Below, one piece after another: positions 54,413-64,000 of a DNA stretch of 64,000 nucleotides (position 1 is its first letter; each line of letters starts with the position of its first letter). The DNA is taken from NCBI RefSeq assembly GCF_014203025.1, contig NZ_JACHID010000001.1:248001-312000 (forward strand), in the 5' to 3' direction. The translations under genes and the position numbers were made by a program. The DNA is from Desulfurispira natronophila (GTDB lineage Bacteria; Chrysiogenota; Chrysiogenetes; Chrysiogenales; Chrysiogenaceae). The notes below the pieces were generated by a model that worked only from the letters and a program-made list of their open reading frames with translations, was not told where the DNA came from and ran no database searches.

Positions 54413-56497
54413 ATGAAACAACCATCTGAACTCGAAACTGCGATTACCAATCTCTTAAACCAATATGGCGAACCAGTGCCATTGCGGCATATTCGTAACG
54501 CTCTTGGCCTCTTTAAGCGCGATACTTCAGCCTTGAAGCGCGCCTTGCTGCGTCTTGCCCGTGAGGGTCGTATCGGAAGGGATACCTCTGACCGATATTT
54601 TTCTATGGATCGTGGGCTAAAGGGTTGCGTGCAGGTAACCCAGACCCCGGGAGTTGCATTTGTTAGAGAAGAGTTTAGCGATAAAGAGCATCGGCTCTTG
54701 GCAGCTGACGCTGATTCGTTGATGAGTGGTGATGTTATTCTGTTTCAACTTTTAGCAAATGGTCGGGCCAAGAAACGAGAGATTATCCAACGTGCAGTAG
54801 AGCAAATGGCTGGAACAGTTGTTACAGCAGGTAAGCAACTTTTGTTATGTCCATGGCGTAAAGGAATTCCCTGGATCAAAATCGATCAATCTTGCACAAA
54901 AAAAGTAAATATTGGGGATGCAGTAGTCGTACGAATCACAACATATCCGACGCGTGGGACAGCTCCAGTTGGAGAAATTGTTAAAGTGCTAGGTGACTCA
55001 AATAACCACGAGGTCGAACGAAAACTTGTGCTGGAAGCTTATGGCCTTCCCCACCACTTTCCTCCAAAGGTTGCAGAGCAGGCTCGCTCCTTACCAAAAG
55101 ATGTTCGTATAGGCAGTAATCGTAGCGATCTGCGCTCTTTGCTTACCTGTACTATTGACGGTGTGACAGCCCGGGATTTTGACGATGCCATAAGCCTTGA
55201 GGTTAGACAAGAAACTTACGGTCTTAGTGTGCATGTAGCTGATGTTTCACACTATGTCACAGAAGGCAGCTCTCTTGATGAAGAGGCTTATGCCAGAGCA
55301 ACCTCAATTTACTTTCCCGCATACTGTATACCAATGCTACCTGAAGAACTCTCAAACAATATTTGCTCCCTTATGCCAAAAGTAAATCGTTATGCTATTA
55401 CTTGCCAAATGGATATTGATTTTCATGGGCATGTAATCGATTATCGTATAATGCCTTCTGTCATTTGCTCCGACCACCGCTTAACTTACGAAGAGGCACA
55501 AGATTTAATAGATAGCAAAAAAACAGAAAAACCACTTGGGAGCATGCTGCAACACGCAGCAATACTTGCTCGCATCCTACGAAAGCAAAGGTTTAAACAA
55601 GGAAGTATTGATTTTGACCGCCCTGAAAAAGAAGTAGTAGTAAATCAACAGGGTGTAACCACCGATGTTAAAAGAGCACCTAAGCTGTTTGCCCACAAAC
55701 TCATCGAAGAGTTTATGTTAGTAGCCAATGTCACGGTAGCACGCCACCTTCACCATCACAATTACCCCGGGATTTATCGCATCCACGAAGAACCAGACGA
55801 AAGTAGATTGGAAGAATTTGCTCGGATTGCCTACAATTTTGGTTATCCAATGAAAGGTAAAAAAAAATATCACTCCTCGCAACTCAACGAAGTACTCGAA
55901 AAATGCAAGGGTAAGCCTGAAGAATACCTTATCAACACCCTGATGTTGCGCAGCATGAAACGAGCGGTATACTCACCCGAACCAAGCCTTCATTACGGTC
56001 TTGGATTTCCTTACTACTGTCACTTTACAAGTCCTATTCGAAGATATCCTGATCTTTTGGTGCACCGGAGCCTGCGAGCAAGTTTTGACTTATCAAAAAT
56101 GGTAAAGCGCCACAAGCGTCTAGAGGTATACTTAGCACAAACGGCACATCACTGCAGTGCCCAAGAGCGCAAAGCATCTGATGCAGAAATACAGATGAGC
56201 CTCATTAAGAGTATTCAATTTATGAAAAATTTTATCGGAGATGAGTTCGGTGCTGTCGTAAGTGGTGTCACAGCCTGGGGAGTTTTTGTCCAGTTAAAAA
56301 CATACTTCGTCGAAGGGCTTATCCATATAACTGCTTTACCAAGCGACCACTACATCTTTCAGGAAGAGATTCACGAGTTGGTTGGTAGGCGCACTCGCCA
56401 TCGCTACTACCTGGGTAAACACCTGAATGTCCAGTTGGTTCGTGCCAGTGAAGAAAACCGGGAGCTTGACTTTGTTATTGTGAAAGACCAGGAATAG
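54413..56497 (+). CDS. rnr: Ribonuclease R
   Basis: 694 residues: N-terminal winged helix (about 5-65), cold-shock/OB domains, RNB nuclease core with TIDGVTARDFDDAISLEV (about 245-262, the catalytic aspartates), PYYCHFTSPIRRYPDLLVHR, and a C-terminal S1 domain (GAVVSGVTAWGVFVQLKT). A 3'-5' exoribonuclease able to digest structured RNA. It is shorter than the E. coli enzyme, lacking the long basic tail. An AAAGGAT-type site precedes the ATG. Confidence 0.94.
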   Translation: MKQPSELETAITNLLNQYGEPVPLRHIRNALGLFKRDTSALKRALLRLAREGRIGRDTSDRYFSMDRGLKGCVQVTQTPGVAFVREEFSDKEHRLLAADADSLMSGDVILFQLLANGRAKKREIIQRAVEQMAGTVVTAGKQLLLCPWRKGIPWIKIDQSCTKKVNIGDAVVVRITTYPTRGTAPVGEIVKVLGDSNNHEVERKLVLEAYGLPHHFPPKVAEQARSLPKDVRIGSNRSDLRSLLTCTIDGVTARDFDDAISLEVRQETYGLSVHVADVSHYVTEGSSLDEEAYARATSIYFPAYCIPMLPEELSNNICSLMPKVNRYAITCQMDIDFHGHVIDYRIMPSVICSDHRLTYEEAQDLIDSKKTEKPLGSMLQHAAILARILRKQRFKQGSIDFDRPEKEVVVNQQGVTTDVKRAPKLFAHKLIEEFMLVANVTVARHLHHHNYPGIYRIHEEPDESRLEEFARIAYNFGYPMKGKKKYHSSQLNEVLEKCKGKPEEYLINTLMLRSMKRAVYSPEPSLHYGLGFPYYCHFTSPIRRYPDLLVHRSLRASFDLSKMVKRHKRLEVYLAQTAHHCSAQERKASDAEIQMSLIKSIQFMKNFIGDEFGAVVSGVTAWGVFVQLKTYFVEGLIHITALPSDHYIFQEEIHELVGRRTRHRYYLGKHLNVQLVRASEENRELDFVIVKDQE

Positions 56498-56640
56498 AAC
56501 TAAGAAAAGAAAACACAAGTCAAAAATCAGGATATAAATCAAAATGACATACATTTATTAGCCAACAAAAACCTCCAACTCCCAAAAGCTACGCTGCGTT
56601 CATGATTTATCTTTTTAATGCCAAAGTAATGCCTTATATT

Positions 56641-57720
56641 TCATCGCCGCTCAAAATCAATTCGTGGATCAATCAGCATATAGGTTATATCGCCAACTAG
56701 CTTCAAAAGGAGACCTATAAGTGTGAAGATATACAAAGTGCCAAAAATTACCGGGTAATCACGGTTTATCACTGCTTCAAAACCTAGAAGCCCCAGGCCA
56801 TCCAGTGAAAAAATAACCTCTATAAGTAATGATCCGGTAAAAAAAATCCCGATAAGAGCTGCCGGCATTCCAGCAATGATAATCAACATGGCATTGCGGA
56901 ACACATGACCGTAAAGAACCCCTCGCTGCGAAAGCCCCTTGGAGCGTGCTGTCATAACATACTGCTTACCAATTTCATCCAGAAATGAATTCTTTGTCAG
57001 CATAGTAAGGGTGGCAAAACTGCCTATCACAGAGGCAGTAACGGGTAATGTAATATGCCATAAATAGTCTAAAATCTTTTCCCACCAGTCTAAACTGTGA
57101 AAATCTGGCGATGTGAGGCCACGCAAAGGGAACCAGTCCCAGTAGCTGCCACCTGCAAAAAGTACGATGAGGATAATGGCAAAAAGGAAATTCGGAATGG
57201 CATAACCGACAACAATAACGCCACTCGTCCATACATCAAAGTGACTGCCATGGCGCACCGCCTTGCTGATTCCCAGTGGTACTGAAATTGTGTAGGCAAT
57301 AAGAGTTGTCCAGAGGCCAAGGGAAATGGACACAGGCATTTTTTCTACTATCAGGCCTATAACAGTTTTTTCTTGATAGAAGCTTTCGCCAAAATCAAAT
57401 ACGAGATAGTTACGTACCATCAGAAAAAAGCGCTCGTGGGCCGGTCGATCAAATCCGTATTGCGATTCAATTCGATTAATCAGTTCAGGATCAAGTCCCT
57501 GGGCGCCACGATATGTGCTGCTGGAATCACTTGGGGCAACATCAGCACGACCAACATCACCAACACGCCCAGTTACCAAGGTGTCGTGCCCCTGGATCTG
57601 GGCAATAGTACGCTCAACAGGGCCACCCGGTGCCGATTGCACAATAACAAAATTAATAAGCATAATGCCAAAGAGTGTAGGTATAATTAGCAGCAACCGG
57701 CGTAATATATAGCTTTTCAT
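56641..57720 (-). CDS. yejB: ABC transporter permease YejB
   Basis: 359 residues, DppB/OppB-type inner-membrane permease with six helices: one at residues 8-30 ([19 protein letters not shown]), then five after a periplasmic loop. The insert HGG/GQ...[29 protein letters not shown] and the EAA-like loop ([27 protein letters not shown]) are as in YejB. It imports peptides, such as microcin C-like ones, with YejA, YejE and YejF. yejE and yejF do not follow; the next gene is rnr on the other strand. Confidence 0.9.
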   Translation of the reverse strand: MKSYILRRLLLIIPTLFGIMLINFVIVQSAPGGPVERTIAQIQGHDTLVTGRVGDVGRADVAPSDSSSTYRGAQGLDPELINRIESQYGFDRPAHERFFLMVRNYLVFDFGESFYQEKTVIGLIVEKMPVSISLGLWTTLIAYTISVPLGISKAVRHGSHFDVWTSGVIVVGYAIPNFLFAIILIVLFAGGSYWDWFPLRGLTSPDFHSLDWWEKILDYLWHITLPVTASVIGSFATLTMLTKNSFLDEIGKQYVMTARSKGLSQRGVLYGHVFRNAMLIIIAGMPAALIGIFFTGSLLIEVIFSLDGLGLLGFEAVINRDYPVIFGTLYIFTLIGLLLKLVGDITYMLIDPRIDFERR

Positions 57721-57725
57721 AATTT

Positions 57726-59567
57726 TTAAGGCTGCTGTGTAGTGCCCCGCCCCCGACTGAGCTGGGAAGCCTTGTCACTGTCAACCCACCAGGTGTCAAA
57801 GCCAATTCCTTGCTCGGGTGGAGTCTCAGGACGACCGAAGATATTCCAGTAAGCTACTCGGTAATTCGTAATATGCCAGTGGGGGATGACATAATGATTC
57901 CACAGCAAAACGCGATCAAGCGCTCGAGTTCGATGTACAAGCTCCTCGCGGTTCGGTGCTGAAATAACCTTTTCAACAAGCTCGTCTACTACTGGATTGC
58001 TGATGCCGATAATATTGCGACTCCCTTCACGTTGAGCAAAGTCAGAGTGCCAGTAATTACGTTGTTCATTTCCTGGAGAGGTTGATTGACCAAAAAGTCC
58101 TACTACTACATTAAAATCAAAATTACGCTGACGATTTATATATTGAGTAATATCTACTACCCGTATGCTTGTTTCTATGCCCATGCGCTCTAGATTGCGA
58201 CGAAAAGGTTGTACCACTCGCTCAAACATACTGTCGTAGAGTAAGAACTCAAACGCTAAGACTTCTCCTGTTTTATTATGAGTAAGTTTACCTCGCTTAA
58301 TTTCCCAGCCAGCTTCTTGCAGTAATCTCGCTGCCGTACGTATTTGTCCTCGTATGTTACCACTGCCATCAGTTACTGGATTATGAAACACTTCTGTAAA
58401 AATCTCTGGTGGGAGCTTTTCACGAAATGGTTCAAGTATCTCTCGTTCCCTTTGTGATGGTAGCTCCCTGGCAGCAAGCTCTGAATTGGAAAAGTAGCTT
58501 TGTGTGCGAGAGTAGGCTCCATAAAACATATTGCGATTAAGCCACTCAAAATCAAATAAATAGTTGAGTGCCAGGCGCACTTTGGGGTCACTGAATTTAT
58601 CGAGACGGGTATTAAATGCAAAGGCCTGCATTCCTGTAGGATTACGGTGTGGAATTGATTGTCGCTGTATATGACCATTAGCTACTGCCGGTATATTGTA
58701 ACTAGTAGCCCAGTCTTTAGCGTTATTTTCAAGTCTAAAGTCATACGAGCCAGCTTTGAATGACTCTAAAGCTACACTGGCATCACGATAGTAGTCGATT
58801 GTTATTGTGTCAAAATTATATCGACCACGATTCACCGGAAGATTCCTGGCCCAGTAATCTTCAACACGTCGGTATGTAATTGAACGATTTCCATCAACAT
58901 TAACTATTTTATATGGTCCTGAACCCAAAGGTTTTAACTGAGACGATCGTGTAAAATCATGATTTTCCCAAAAATGGGAGGGTAGTATAGGAGCCTGTCC
59001 AACTATTAATGGCAATTCAAGATTTCCACTTTCACTGAACTGAAAACGCACTGTTTTATCATCCAGGGCTTCTACCTTTTCTATATTTTCATAATATGCT
59101 TGATAGAAAGGAGCACCTTGGCTTCGCAATATATCAAATGTAAATACGACGTCATTTGGACCAATTGCGGTTCCATCATGGAATCGTGCATCGGGGTGAA
59201 TGGTAAACTCTACCCATGAGCGATCTTCTGCTATGCTGATGGAGTCAGCTATCAAACCATATTCGGTAAAGGGTTCATCCAGCGATCGCTCAAGCAGTGA
59301 GTCATAAATTAGCTCTAAGTGTGAGGCCGCGTTACCACGACTGATAAATGGATTGAGACTGTCAAATGACCCAAGGGCATGAAGCCTCACGTCACCTCCC
59401 TTTGGGGCCTCGGGATTGACATAGGAAAAATGAGAAAAGTCTGGTCCGTATTTTGGCTCACCATGCATTGCGATTGCATGCAAGGAATCATTGGCTGACA
59501 GGATTAAAGGAAAAAATAAAGCGAACGGTAACAGCATTATTAGCTTACTTAAGCGTTTCGCTATCAT
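57726..59567 (-). CDS. yejA: Extracellular peptide-binding protein YejA
   Basis: 613-residue SBP family 5 protein with a signal peptide ([17 protein letters not shown]). It starts [33 protein letters not shown], the YejA mature start, and carries the [11 protein letters not shown] and [11 protein letters not shown] motifs of the family. It binds peptides or lipopeptides for the YejB permease, 5 nt downstream. The response-regulator gene ends 2 nt before its start, so all three genes are probably one transcript. Confidence 0.92.
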   Translation of the reverse strand: MIAKRLSKLIMLLPFALFFPLILSANDSLHAIAMHGEPKYGPDFSHFSYVNPEAPKGGDVRLHALGSFDSLNPFISRGNAASHLELIYDSLLERSLDEPFTEYGLIADSISIAEDRSWVEFTIHPDARFHDGTAIGPNDVVFTFDILRSQGAPFYQAYYENIEKVEALDDKTVRFQFSESGNLELPLIVGQAPILPSHFWENHDFTRSSQLKPLGSGPYKIVNVDGNRSITYRRVEDYWARNLPVNRGRYNFDTITIDYYRDASVALESFKAGSYDFRLENNAKDWATSYNIPAVANGHIQRQSIPHRNPTGMQAFAFNTRLDKFSDPKVRLALNYLFDFEWLNRNMFYGAYSRTQSYFSNSELAARELPSQREREILEPFREKLPPEIFTEVFHNPVTDGSGNIRGQIRTAARLLQEAGWEIKRGKLTHNKTGEVLAFEFLLYDSMFERVVQPFRRNLERMGIETSIRVVDITQYINRQRNFDFNVVVGLFGQSTSPGNEQRNYWHSDFAQREGSRNIIGISNPVVDELVEKVISAPNREELVHRTRALDRVLLWNHYVIPHWHITNYRVAYWNIFGRPETPPEQGIGFDTWWVDSDKASQLSRGRGTTQQP

Positions 59568-59569
59568 TA

Positions 59570-60184
59570 TTAACGTCCTGCATCCACCAATGATCGCAGT
59601 TGGGTTAAATGATTTTTTACCTGCTCTAATTTATTGATGGCATCGCGCAGTTCGACGCTATGTGGTTCTTTCTTGGTTGAAAGATTTGCCAAGCTATCTA
59701 TAACACTGTTTATCGATTGCACTGATGTGCCAAGATTATCGCTATTGTGTATGATATCCAAAACTTCGCGCATTTCTCGCTCATGAGCTATCTTTTTGGC
59801 TGCCTTATAGAGATTAGTTGTTAGTTTGTCGTTGTTGAGCGGTTTCATCATATAGTTAGTGATGCCCAAACTGATGAGATTGAAAAGGTAATCAGAGTCA
59901 TTATGTGCTGATGTAATAAATATTGTCTGATCCGGTTTAGTTTCTAGTATTCGTCGACTAAGCTCTATCCCATTCATAATTGGCATATTGATATCGGCAA
60001 TTACAATATCGTGTTTATTTGGGTCATATTTCTCTAAAGCTTCCTGTCCGTTGAGGGCAGTGTCGACATTATCAAAGTATTTAGCGAGGAAATCTCGAGT
60101 CATTTTCAAGACCGTAGCATTGTCTTCAGCATACAGAACACAAAGCTTATCGGAATACTTCTTTAGCATATTTGGCGTAACCAT
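59570..60184 (-). CDS. Response regulator without a DNA-binding output domain
   Basis: 204 residues. Receiver domain (about 12-130) with acidic pocket E20/D21, phospho-acceptor D64 (DIVIADINMP), switch Thr/Ser (TSAHND) and K114 (MMKPL). The remaining 70 residues are helical and polar with no HTH, GGDEF or HD domain; they probably dimerise or bind a partner. No histidine kinase nearby. Directly upstream of yejA. Its output is unknown. Confidence 0.83.
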   Translation of the reverse strand: MVTPNMLKKYSDKLCVLYAEDNATVLKMTRDFLAKYFDNVDTALNGQEALEKYDPNKHDIVIADINMPIMNGIELSRRILETKPDQTIFITSAHNDSDYLFNLISLGITNYMMKPLNNDKLTTNLYKAAKKIAHEREMREVLDIIHNSDNLGTSVQSINSVIDSLANLSTKKEPHSVELRDAINKLEQVKNHLTQLRSLVDAGR

Positions 60185-60299
60185 GGTGCATGCTCCCTAG
60201 GCTCTATTATTGACAGTTTACAGAGTAAGCATAAAAACAAAACTATGGTATATCAATTAAGGCGACAACGCAATTTACAAGTGAAAACAACTTCATGAG

Positions 60300-61070
60300 T
60301 TATTTTCTTGCATGACCTTCATCCTCTCTATAACTTGATTTATGCAACTCCTCCTCACCGTTCTGTTGAAGCTCAAGGCTACGAGCAATTTGATTCAGTT
60401 GCCAATGATTTTGGTCGAAGTTTTCCTGCTCACTGTTTTTTCGGGATCTTATACGAAGCACAAAGCGCCAAAAGTGTTGTTGCACTTCTTGCCAAAGCTT
60501 ATTGAACCATAAGTTTATCTTTTGTAAGGAGAGATTCAGCAGGACAAACAGGCTCACCACCATGATAAATCCATGCAGCAACAATGTACCAGCATATCCA
60601 AGATAGGTATTGGAGTAGTCTGAGAAAAAAGCCCCCATTACACCACCAGCATCAACCTCAGCAGGATACATAGGATCAACCACAAACAGTGTCCCAACAA
60701 AAGCTGCTTGTGCAATTATCAACAGCGGGAAAACAATAATTTTACGCCCAATTCGCCGTTTGGCTACTTTGGTTTCATCAGGCCTGGGAGTAACCGCTAC
60801 CCAGTAAAGTAGCAAGCCAATAAGAAAAGGTACAATCCAGCTGCTCACACCTAGCAGTTGTATGAGAAAGTCCGCAATATTTGCTCCAAGCAGACCCCCA
60901 TGGTTGTGAATTTCCTGTGACACCGCTGGATAAAATGCTTTGTAAAATGTGGGATCGTAACTGTAATATGTTCCGAGACTTATAGATATATATATACCCA
61001 GTCCAAAAAGTAAGAGACTTACCCATACCCTAAGTGACGATGTTTCAGTTGAAGGTGAATTAGATGTCAA
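60300..61070 (-). CDS. FtsK N-terminal membrane domain (4TM) protein without the motor
   Basis: 256 residues. Residues 12-185 match the FtsK_4TM domain: WVSLLLFGLGIYISISLGTY, IHNHGGLLGANIADFLIQLL, then VDAGGVMGAFF and the fourth helix YAGTLLLHGFIMVVSLFVLL. In FtsK a linker and a RecA-like ATPase plus gamma domain follow; here the protein stops after a charged 70-residue tail, and no motor sequence lies downstream before the response-regulator gene. It is either a natural stand-alone septal anchor or a truncated gene. No frameshifted continuation was seen. Confidence 0.78.
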   Translation of the reverse strand: MTSNSPSTETSSLRVWVSLLLFGLGIYISISLGTYYSYDPTFYKAFYPAVSQEIHNHGGLLGANIADFLIQLLGVSSWIVPFLIGLLLYWVAVTPRPDETKVAKRRIGRKIIVFPLLIIAQAAFVGTLFVVDPMYPAEVDAGGVMGAFFSDYSNTYLGYAGTLLLHGFIMVVSLFVLLNLSLQKINLWFNKLWQEVQQHFWRFVLRIRSRKNSEQENFDQNHWQLNQIARSLELQQNGEEELHKSSYREDEGHARK

Positions 61071-61467
61071 AGGATTATCCTCAAGTAATCAGTAAATATG
61101 GCCACTTATAGGTGAGTAACCAGAGCCTTCACGCTTGTTTTTGACGAAGAGATCTTCACCTTTCTTCATGATGACAGCTGTTTCTGGTTTTCTGGATTGC
61201 CTTTAGCTAATTTTCACTAAACTGTAAGGCGTTACCCGCTGCTATGAATGGTTACTCAAATCATCTGGGTGAAATTAGGTAGTTTTTATATACTGCTGAA
61301 AAGTATAAAGTCCAAGGAAGTTTCGTCTTTGGGGCCACTTCTGACATCCACAACTTAGCAGACGTAAACATCAGAAGTGGGTAAACCCTAGACGGTTATC
61401 ACTTGTCAAAATACTCTTACACTCGCAGTAAAAAAATACGACTATATAATCGAGGCTGTTCCCTCGG
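61071..61467. other. Intergenic region with a divergent MITE-like repeat and a hairpin
   Basis: 397 nt between two minus-strand genes. It holds GTAACCA...GGTTAC ends at 61116-61255 (annotated separately) and an inverted repeat CCACTTCTGA/TCAGAAGTGG at about 61340-61380, with a 27-nt loop, that could end the RNase J transcript on the minus strand. No gene found. Confidence 0.5.
61116..61255. repeat. Possible fourth, divergent MITE-family element (140 bp)
   Basis: Left end GTAACCAGAGCCTTCACG and right end GCTATGAATGGTTAC (reverse complement GTAACCATTCATAGC) share GTAACCA and a TTCA block with the termini of copies A-C. The interior is unrelated to the 53-nt core and no target duplication is visible. 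It may be an old or different member of the same terminal-repeat class. Confidence 0.35.
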
Positions 61468-63201
61468 TTATATTTCCGTTATCAAAGGTAGTACCAGTGG
61501 CGTTCGATCCAATTTTTTCTTAAGGGCTTTACGGAGTGCACGACGTATATCGATACGTACAACATTACGCTGTGCCTTATTGTCATCACAGAGCTGTTGA
61601 ACCGCTGCACGCAGGTCCCGTTCCATATCCCGGCGAATTTGTTGAGGAATATCAAAGCCACTTGAGGTTATCGATGGGCCATTAACCAATTCGCAATTTT
61701 CTTGCGAAATTACCACATGAGCAACGACAATACCTTGACTTCCCAAGCTGCGACGATCCATCAATACTGGCTCATCAACACCTTCCATATTAGACCCGTC
61801 AATAAAGACACTGCCGCTTGGCTCTTCCGGTAACACCTGTGCATTATCCGAAGTCAATTGCAGAGGCTGACCGTTTTTCAGGATAAAAGTATTTTTCTCC
61901 GGCACTCCAAGGGACTGGGCCAGTTTACTGTGAAGGTAAAGATGTCGATACTCACCATGCACAGGAATGAAAAATTTAGGTTTAACAAGGTTTATAATCG
62001 TCTTTAGTTCACCCTGGTAGGCGTGACCAGAGGCATGCACAGGCCGAAAATTATAGACAACATCCGCGCCTTTTATAAATAAGTTATTAATAAGTTTAGA
62101 AACACTGCGTTCATTGCCGGGTATGGTGCGTGATGAGAATATGATCTTGTCTCCTGGAAGAATTTTAACGTGGGCATGAGCATCACTTGACATACGTGGC
62201 AGTGCAGCCAATGTCTCACCCTGGCTACCAGTAGTAACTATAAGTACTTTCTGAGGTGCGATACCTTTCACCTCCCGTACTGGTATAATGTCACTGTCTT
62301 CATAGTGCATAAAGCCAGCTTCGCGGGCAATGCTGGTGTTATTGATAACGCTGCGTCCGTCAAAAGCCACTTTGCGACCATATTTTTTCGCAATATCAAT
62401 AACTGTTTGGATTCGATGGATGTTAGAGCTGAAAGTAGAAACGATCACCTTGCCCTTGCTCAGGGCTACCTGATCATCCAAAGCACCACGGACAGCTCCC
62501 TCTGTTAAACTCATGCCTTCCGACTCAACATTGGTTGAATCGGAAAAGAGTGCCAAAACACCATTGTCACCGTATCTGGCAAAGGTTGCCAGATCTATTA
62601 CCCGGTCATCTACTGGAGTGTAATCGATCTTGAAGTCACCAGTATGAATTATTACTCCTGCCGGAGTTTTTATAGCCAAGGCACAAGCATCGGCAATGCT
62701 GTGATTAACAGCAATAAACTCAACACTAAAACCATTAACATTTACACAATCTTTAGCCGCTACCTCAATAAGATTAGCAGCATTTTCCAGGCCCCGCTCT
62801 TTCAAGCGATGACGTATCATGGCGCAGACGAGTTTAGATGCAAAGATTTTAATATTTGGCACCTGACGCACCAAAAAAGCAATTCCTCCGATGTGATCTT
62901 CATGGCCGTGGGTTATGAAAAGACCCTGTAGCTTATTCGCTTTAGAAACGGCATAGGTCATATCAGGAATGACAACATCGACCCCCAACTGGCTCTCCTC
63001 AGGAAACATAAGACCACAATCAACAATAATCATGTTCTTGCGTGTTTCATAACACATCATGTTCATGCCGATTTCCTGCAAGCCGCCTAGGGGGGTTACT
63101 TTGATACCACCATGCGAAAGGGCTGCAGCTGACCTGCCTCCACGTGAACGGGCACGGCTACTGCGACCACTTCTTTTGTTTTCATCGTTGTTCGTTGACA
63201 T
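61468..63201 (-). CDS. rnj: Ribonuclease J
   Basis: 577 residues from the chosen start. Beta-CASP metallo-beta-lactamase with THGHEDHIGG, HTGDFKIDYTPVD, and HASGHAYQGELK; the C-terminal domain follows. It has 5'-3' exonuclease and endonuclease activity on RNA. The N-tail is rich in Arg/Ser/Gly (KRSGRSSRARSRGGRS). ATG 63201 has AAAGGT just upstream and is preferred over ATG 63225, which has none. Coexistence with RNase G is unremarkable outside the Enterobacteria. Confidence 0.93.
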   Translation of the reverse strand: MSTNNDENKRSGRSSRARSRGGRSAAALSHGGIKVTPLGGLQEIGMNMMCYETRKNMIIVDCGLMFPEESQLGVDVVIPDMTYAVSKANKLQGLFITHGHEDHIGGIAFLVRQVPNIKIFASKLVCAMIRHRLKERGLENAANLIEVAAKDCVNVNGFSVEFIAVNHSIADACALAIKTPAGVIIHTGDFKIDYTPVDDRVIDLATFARYGDNGVLALFSDSTNVESEGMSLTEGAVRGALDDQVALSKGKVIVSTFSSNIHRIQTVIDIAKKYGRKVAFDGRSVINNTSIAREAGFMHYEDSDIIPVREVKGIAPQKVLIVTTGSQGETLAALPRMSSDAHAHVKILPGDKIIFSSRTIPGNERSVSKLINNLFIKGADVVYNFRPVHASGHAYQGELKTIINLVKPKFFIPVHGEYRHLYLHSKLAQSLGVPEKNTFILKNGQPLQLTSDNAQVLPEEPSGSVFIDGSNMEGVDEPVLMDRRSLGSQGIVVAHVVISQENCELVNGPSITSSGFDIPQQIRRDMERDLRAAVQQLCDDNKAQRNVVRIDIRRALRKALKKKLDRTPLVLPLITEI

Positions 63202-63717
63202 CACTACCTTTTCTGTAATTTTCATGTTGGAAAGAGGCGTCTTTTAAAACTGACGCTTGGCCGCACATCCAATTATTTTGCTCAATTGCCACAGGGCTAG
63301 TGCAAAATATTTTATTACTTAAGAGGATTACCTCTCCTGTACTTAAGAGATTCCGTATTTGCTTATCAATACGTTTAGTTTTTCGCACCGAAAAACTTCT
63401 ACAGCTGAGCTAATTAGTATAATTACATGCTCGCTGGTATGTGCGCTTTGGGTAAATTGCAATAAACACAGTTGCCACTATTATTAATATCAAATTCAAG
63501 TTACAAGCGTCTACTGTCGAAATATTTAGTAACTAAACAAATTTATGAGCAGTCGATTGCTCGCCTGACCTGACTCGCAACGCCAGGAAACTTAGAGTCC
63601 TTGCAGGTCTGTATCGCAGTTTCTTCATGCTGACTTAGCAAGAATACAAATCACAGTCCTCTTTATGCAATTGGTCTGTGTACCGCAAAATTCCATTAAA
63701 TTACCATGGAGATCGTT
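63202..63717. other. Intergenic region upstream of RNase J and the IS
   Basis: 516 nt, AT-rich, between divergent genes. It should hold the rnj promoter and the left end of the IS5-like element. No terminal inverted repeat can be recognised because the other end is outside the window. No convincing small gene. Confidence 0.4.
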
Positions 63718-64000
63718 ATGAGCACACACAAAAGCTATTCAACAGAGTCTTATTATATATCTGATGAGCTCTGGGCAAAAATAGAGCCACTTATTCCTCC
63801 TGCCAAGGCTAAAAAGAAGCCTGGTAGACCCAGGATGGATGACCGCATGGTTATGGAAGCAATATTCCACGTTTTCATTAGCGGATGCGCATGGAAGTCA
63901 CTGCCACGATCATTCGGTGCACCGAGCACTATTCATGAACGGTACCAGGAGTGGAAAAGGCAAGGTGTCTTGCGAGATCTTTGGCTCTGTGGCATCCTTA
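63718..64000 (+). CDS. IS5-family transposase (partial, cut by right edge)
   Basis: The first 94 codons are visible. They encode an IS5-type (DUF4096) N-terminus: YYISDELWAKIEPLIPP, KKKPGRPRMDDRMVMEAIFH, then GCAWKSLPRSFGAPSTIHER. The catalytic DDE residues lie beyond the window. GGAG precedes the ATG by 7 nt. Whether the element is intact cannot be told. Confidence 0.8.
   Translation, partial: MSTHKSYSTESYYISDELWAKIEPLIPPAKAKKKPGRPRMDDRMVMEAIFHVFISGCAWKSLPRSFGAPSTIHERYQEWKRQGVLRDLWLCGIL

Noticed and set aside
63182-63388. 68-codon minus-strand ORF overlapping the RNase J start
   Set aside because: Out of frame with rnj, overlaps its ribosome-binding site and has no start signal.
1-64000. 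tRNA, rRNA or CRISPR arrays
   Set aside because: Intergenic regions were scanned by eye; no tRNA-like T-loop/acceptor pairs, rRNA segments or regularly spaced direct repeats were found.

Overview
The window is about 64 kb of a Gram-negative bacterial chromosome. It encodes lipoproteins with lipoboxes, an OmpP1/FadL-type outer-membrane protein, FtsEX/EnvC, a YejAB peptide importer and a HypFBCDE hydrogenase-maturation operon. No rRNA, tRNA or CRISPR array was seen. The mix (HypBCDEF, CHASE2 cyclase, HDOD/EAL protein, VKOR, both RNase J and RNase G, isolated biosynthetic genes) suggests an anaerobe or microaerophile outside Enterobacterales. A Chrysiogenetes/Deferribacteres/Desulfobacterota-like origin is my guess and is not proven by the sequence.

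Layout. 0-4 kb: an SDR gene cut by the window edge, asd, then prs-pth and a PIG3-type quinone oxidoreductase. 4.4-9 kb: an EAL-HDOD signalling protein, an orphan pseC, two low-complexity secreted proteins ending at a clear terminator, and an ArsR regulator. 9-14 kb: a compact, visibly GC-richer unit of CHASE2 adenylate cyclase, SH3 protein, M48 protease and OmpP1/FadL-like protein. 14-17 kb: macro-domain protein, MtfA and sirtuin, with three copies of a roughly 200-bp MITE-like element in the surrounding gaps; one copy keeps a perfect 8-bp target duplication. 17-25 kb: SppA lipoprotein, RNase G, hisC, ccdA, mgtE, accD and a ferritin-like protein. 25-32 kb (minus): carB with a VKOR-thioredoxin fusion, trpA, thiD. 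31-37.6 kb (minus): the cell-wall/division operon ftsE-ftsX-envC-ctpA-polysaccharide deacetylase-D,D-carboxypeptidase, running into thiD. 38-41 kb: a perfect 37-bp palindrome, a Xer-type recombinase, a eukaryotic-type glutathione synthetase and mntP. 41-47 kb: a small Xre regulator and hypFBCDE. 47-50.3 kb: glutathionyl-hydroquinone reductase, glyoxalase II, an FAH-family enzyme and a nitrilase-family amidase. 50.4-56.5 kb: a 38-codon membrane ORF with its own consensus promoter, mfd, a thioesterase and rnr. 56.6-64 kb: yejA-yejB without yejEF, a response regulator, an FtsK membrane domain lacking the motor, RNase J and an IS5-like transposase cut by the right edge.

How it fits together. Two themes stand out. 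Glutathione: a eukaryotic-type synthetase plus two glutathione-linked enzymes imply that the cell makes glutathione, although no glutamate-cysteine ligase is in view. Division and chromosome segregation: FtsEX-EnvC, a Xer recombinase beside a dif-like palindrome, and an FtsK_4TM-only protein lie in one window. Composition is mosaic: several blocks (about 9-18 kb and 19.7-24 kb) are clearly richer in G+C than the AT-rich genes around them.
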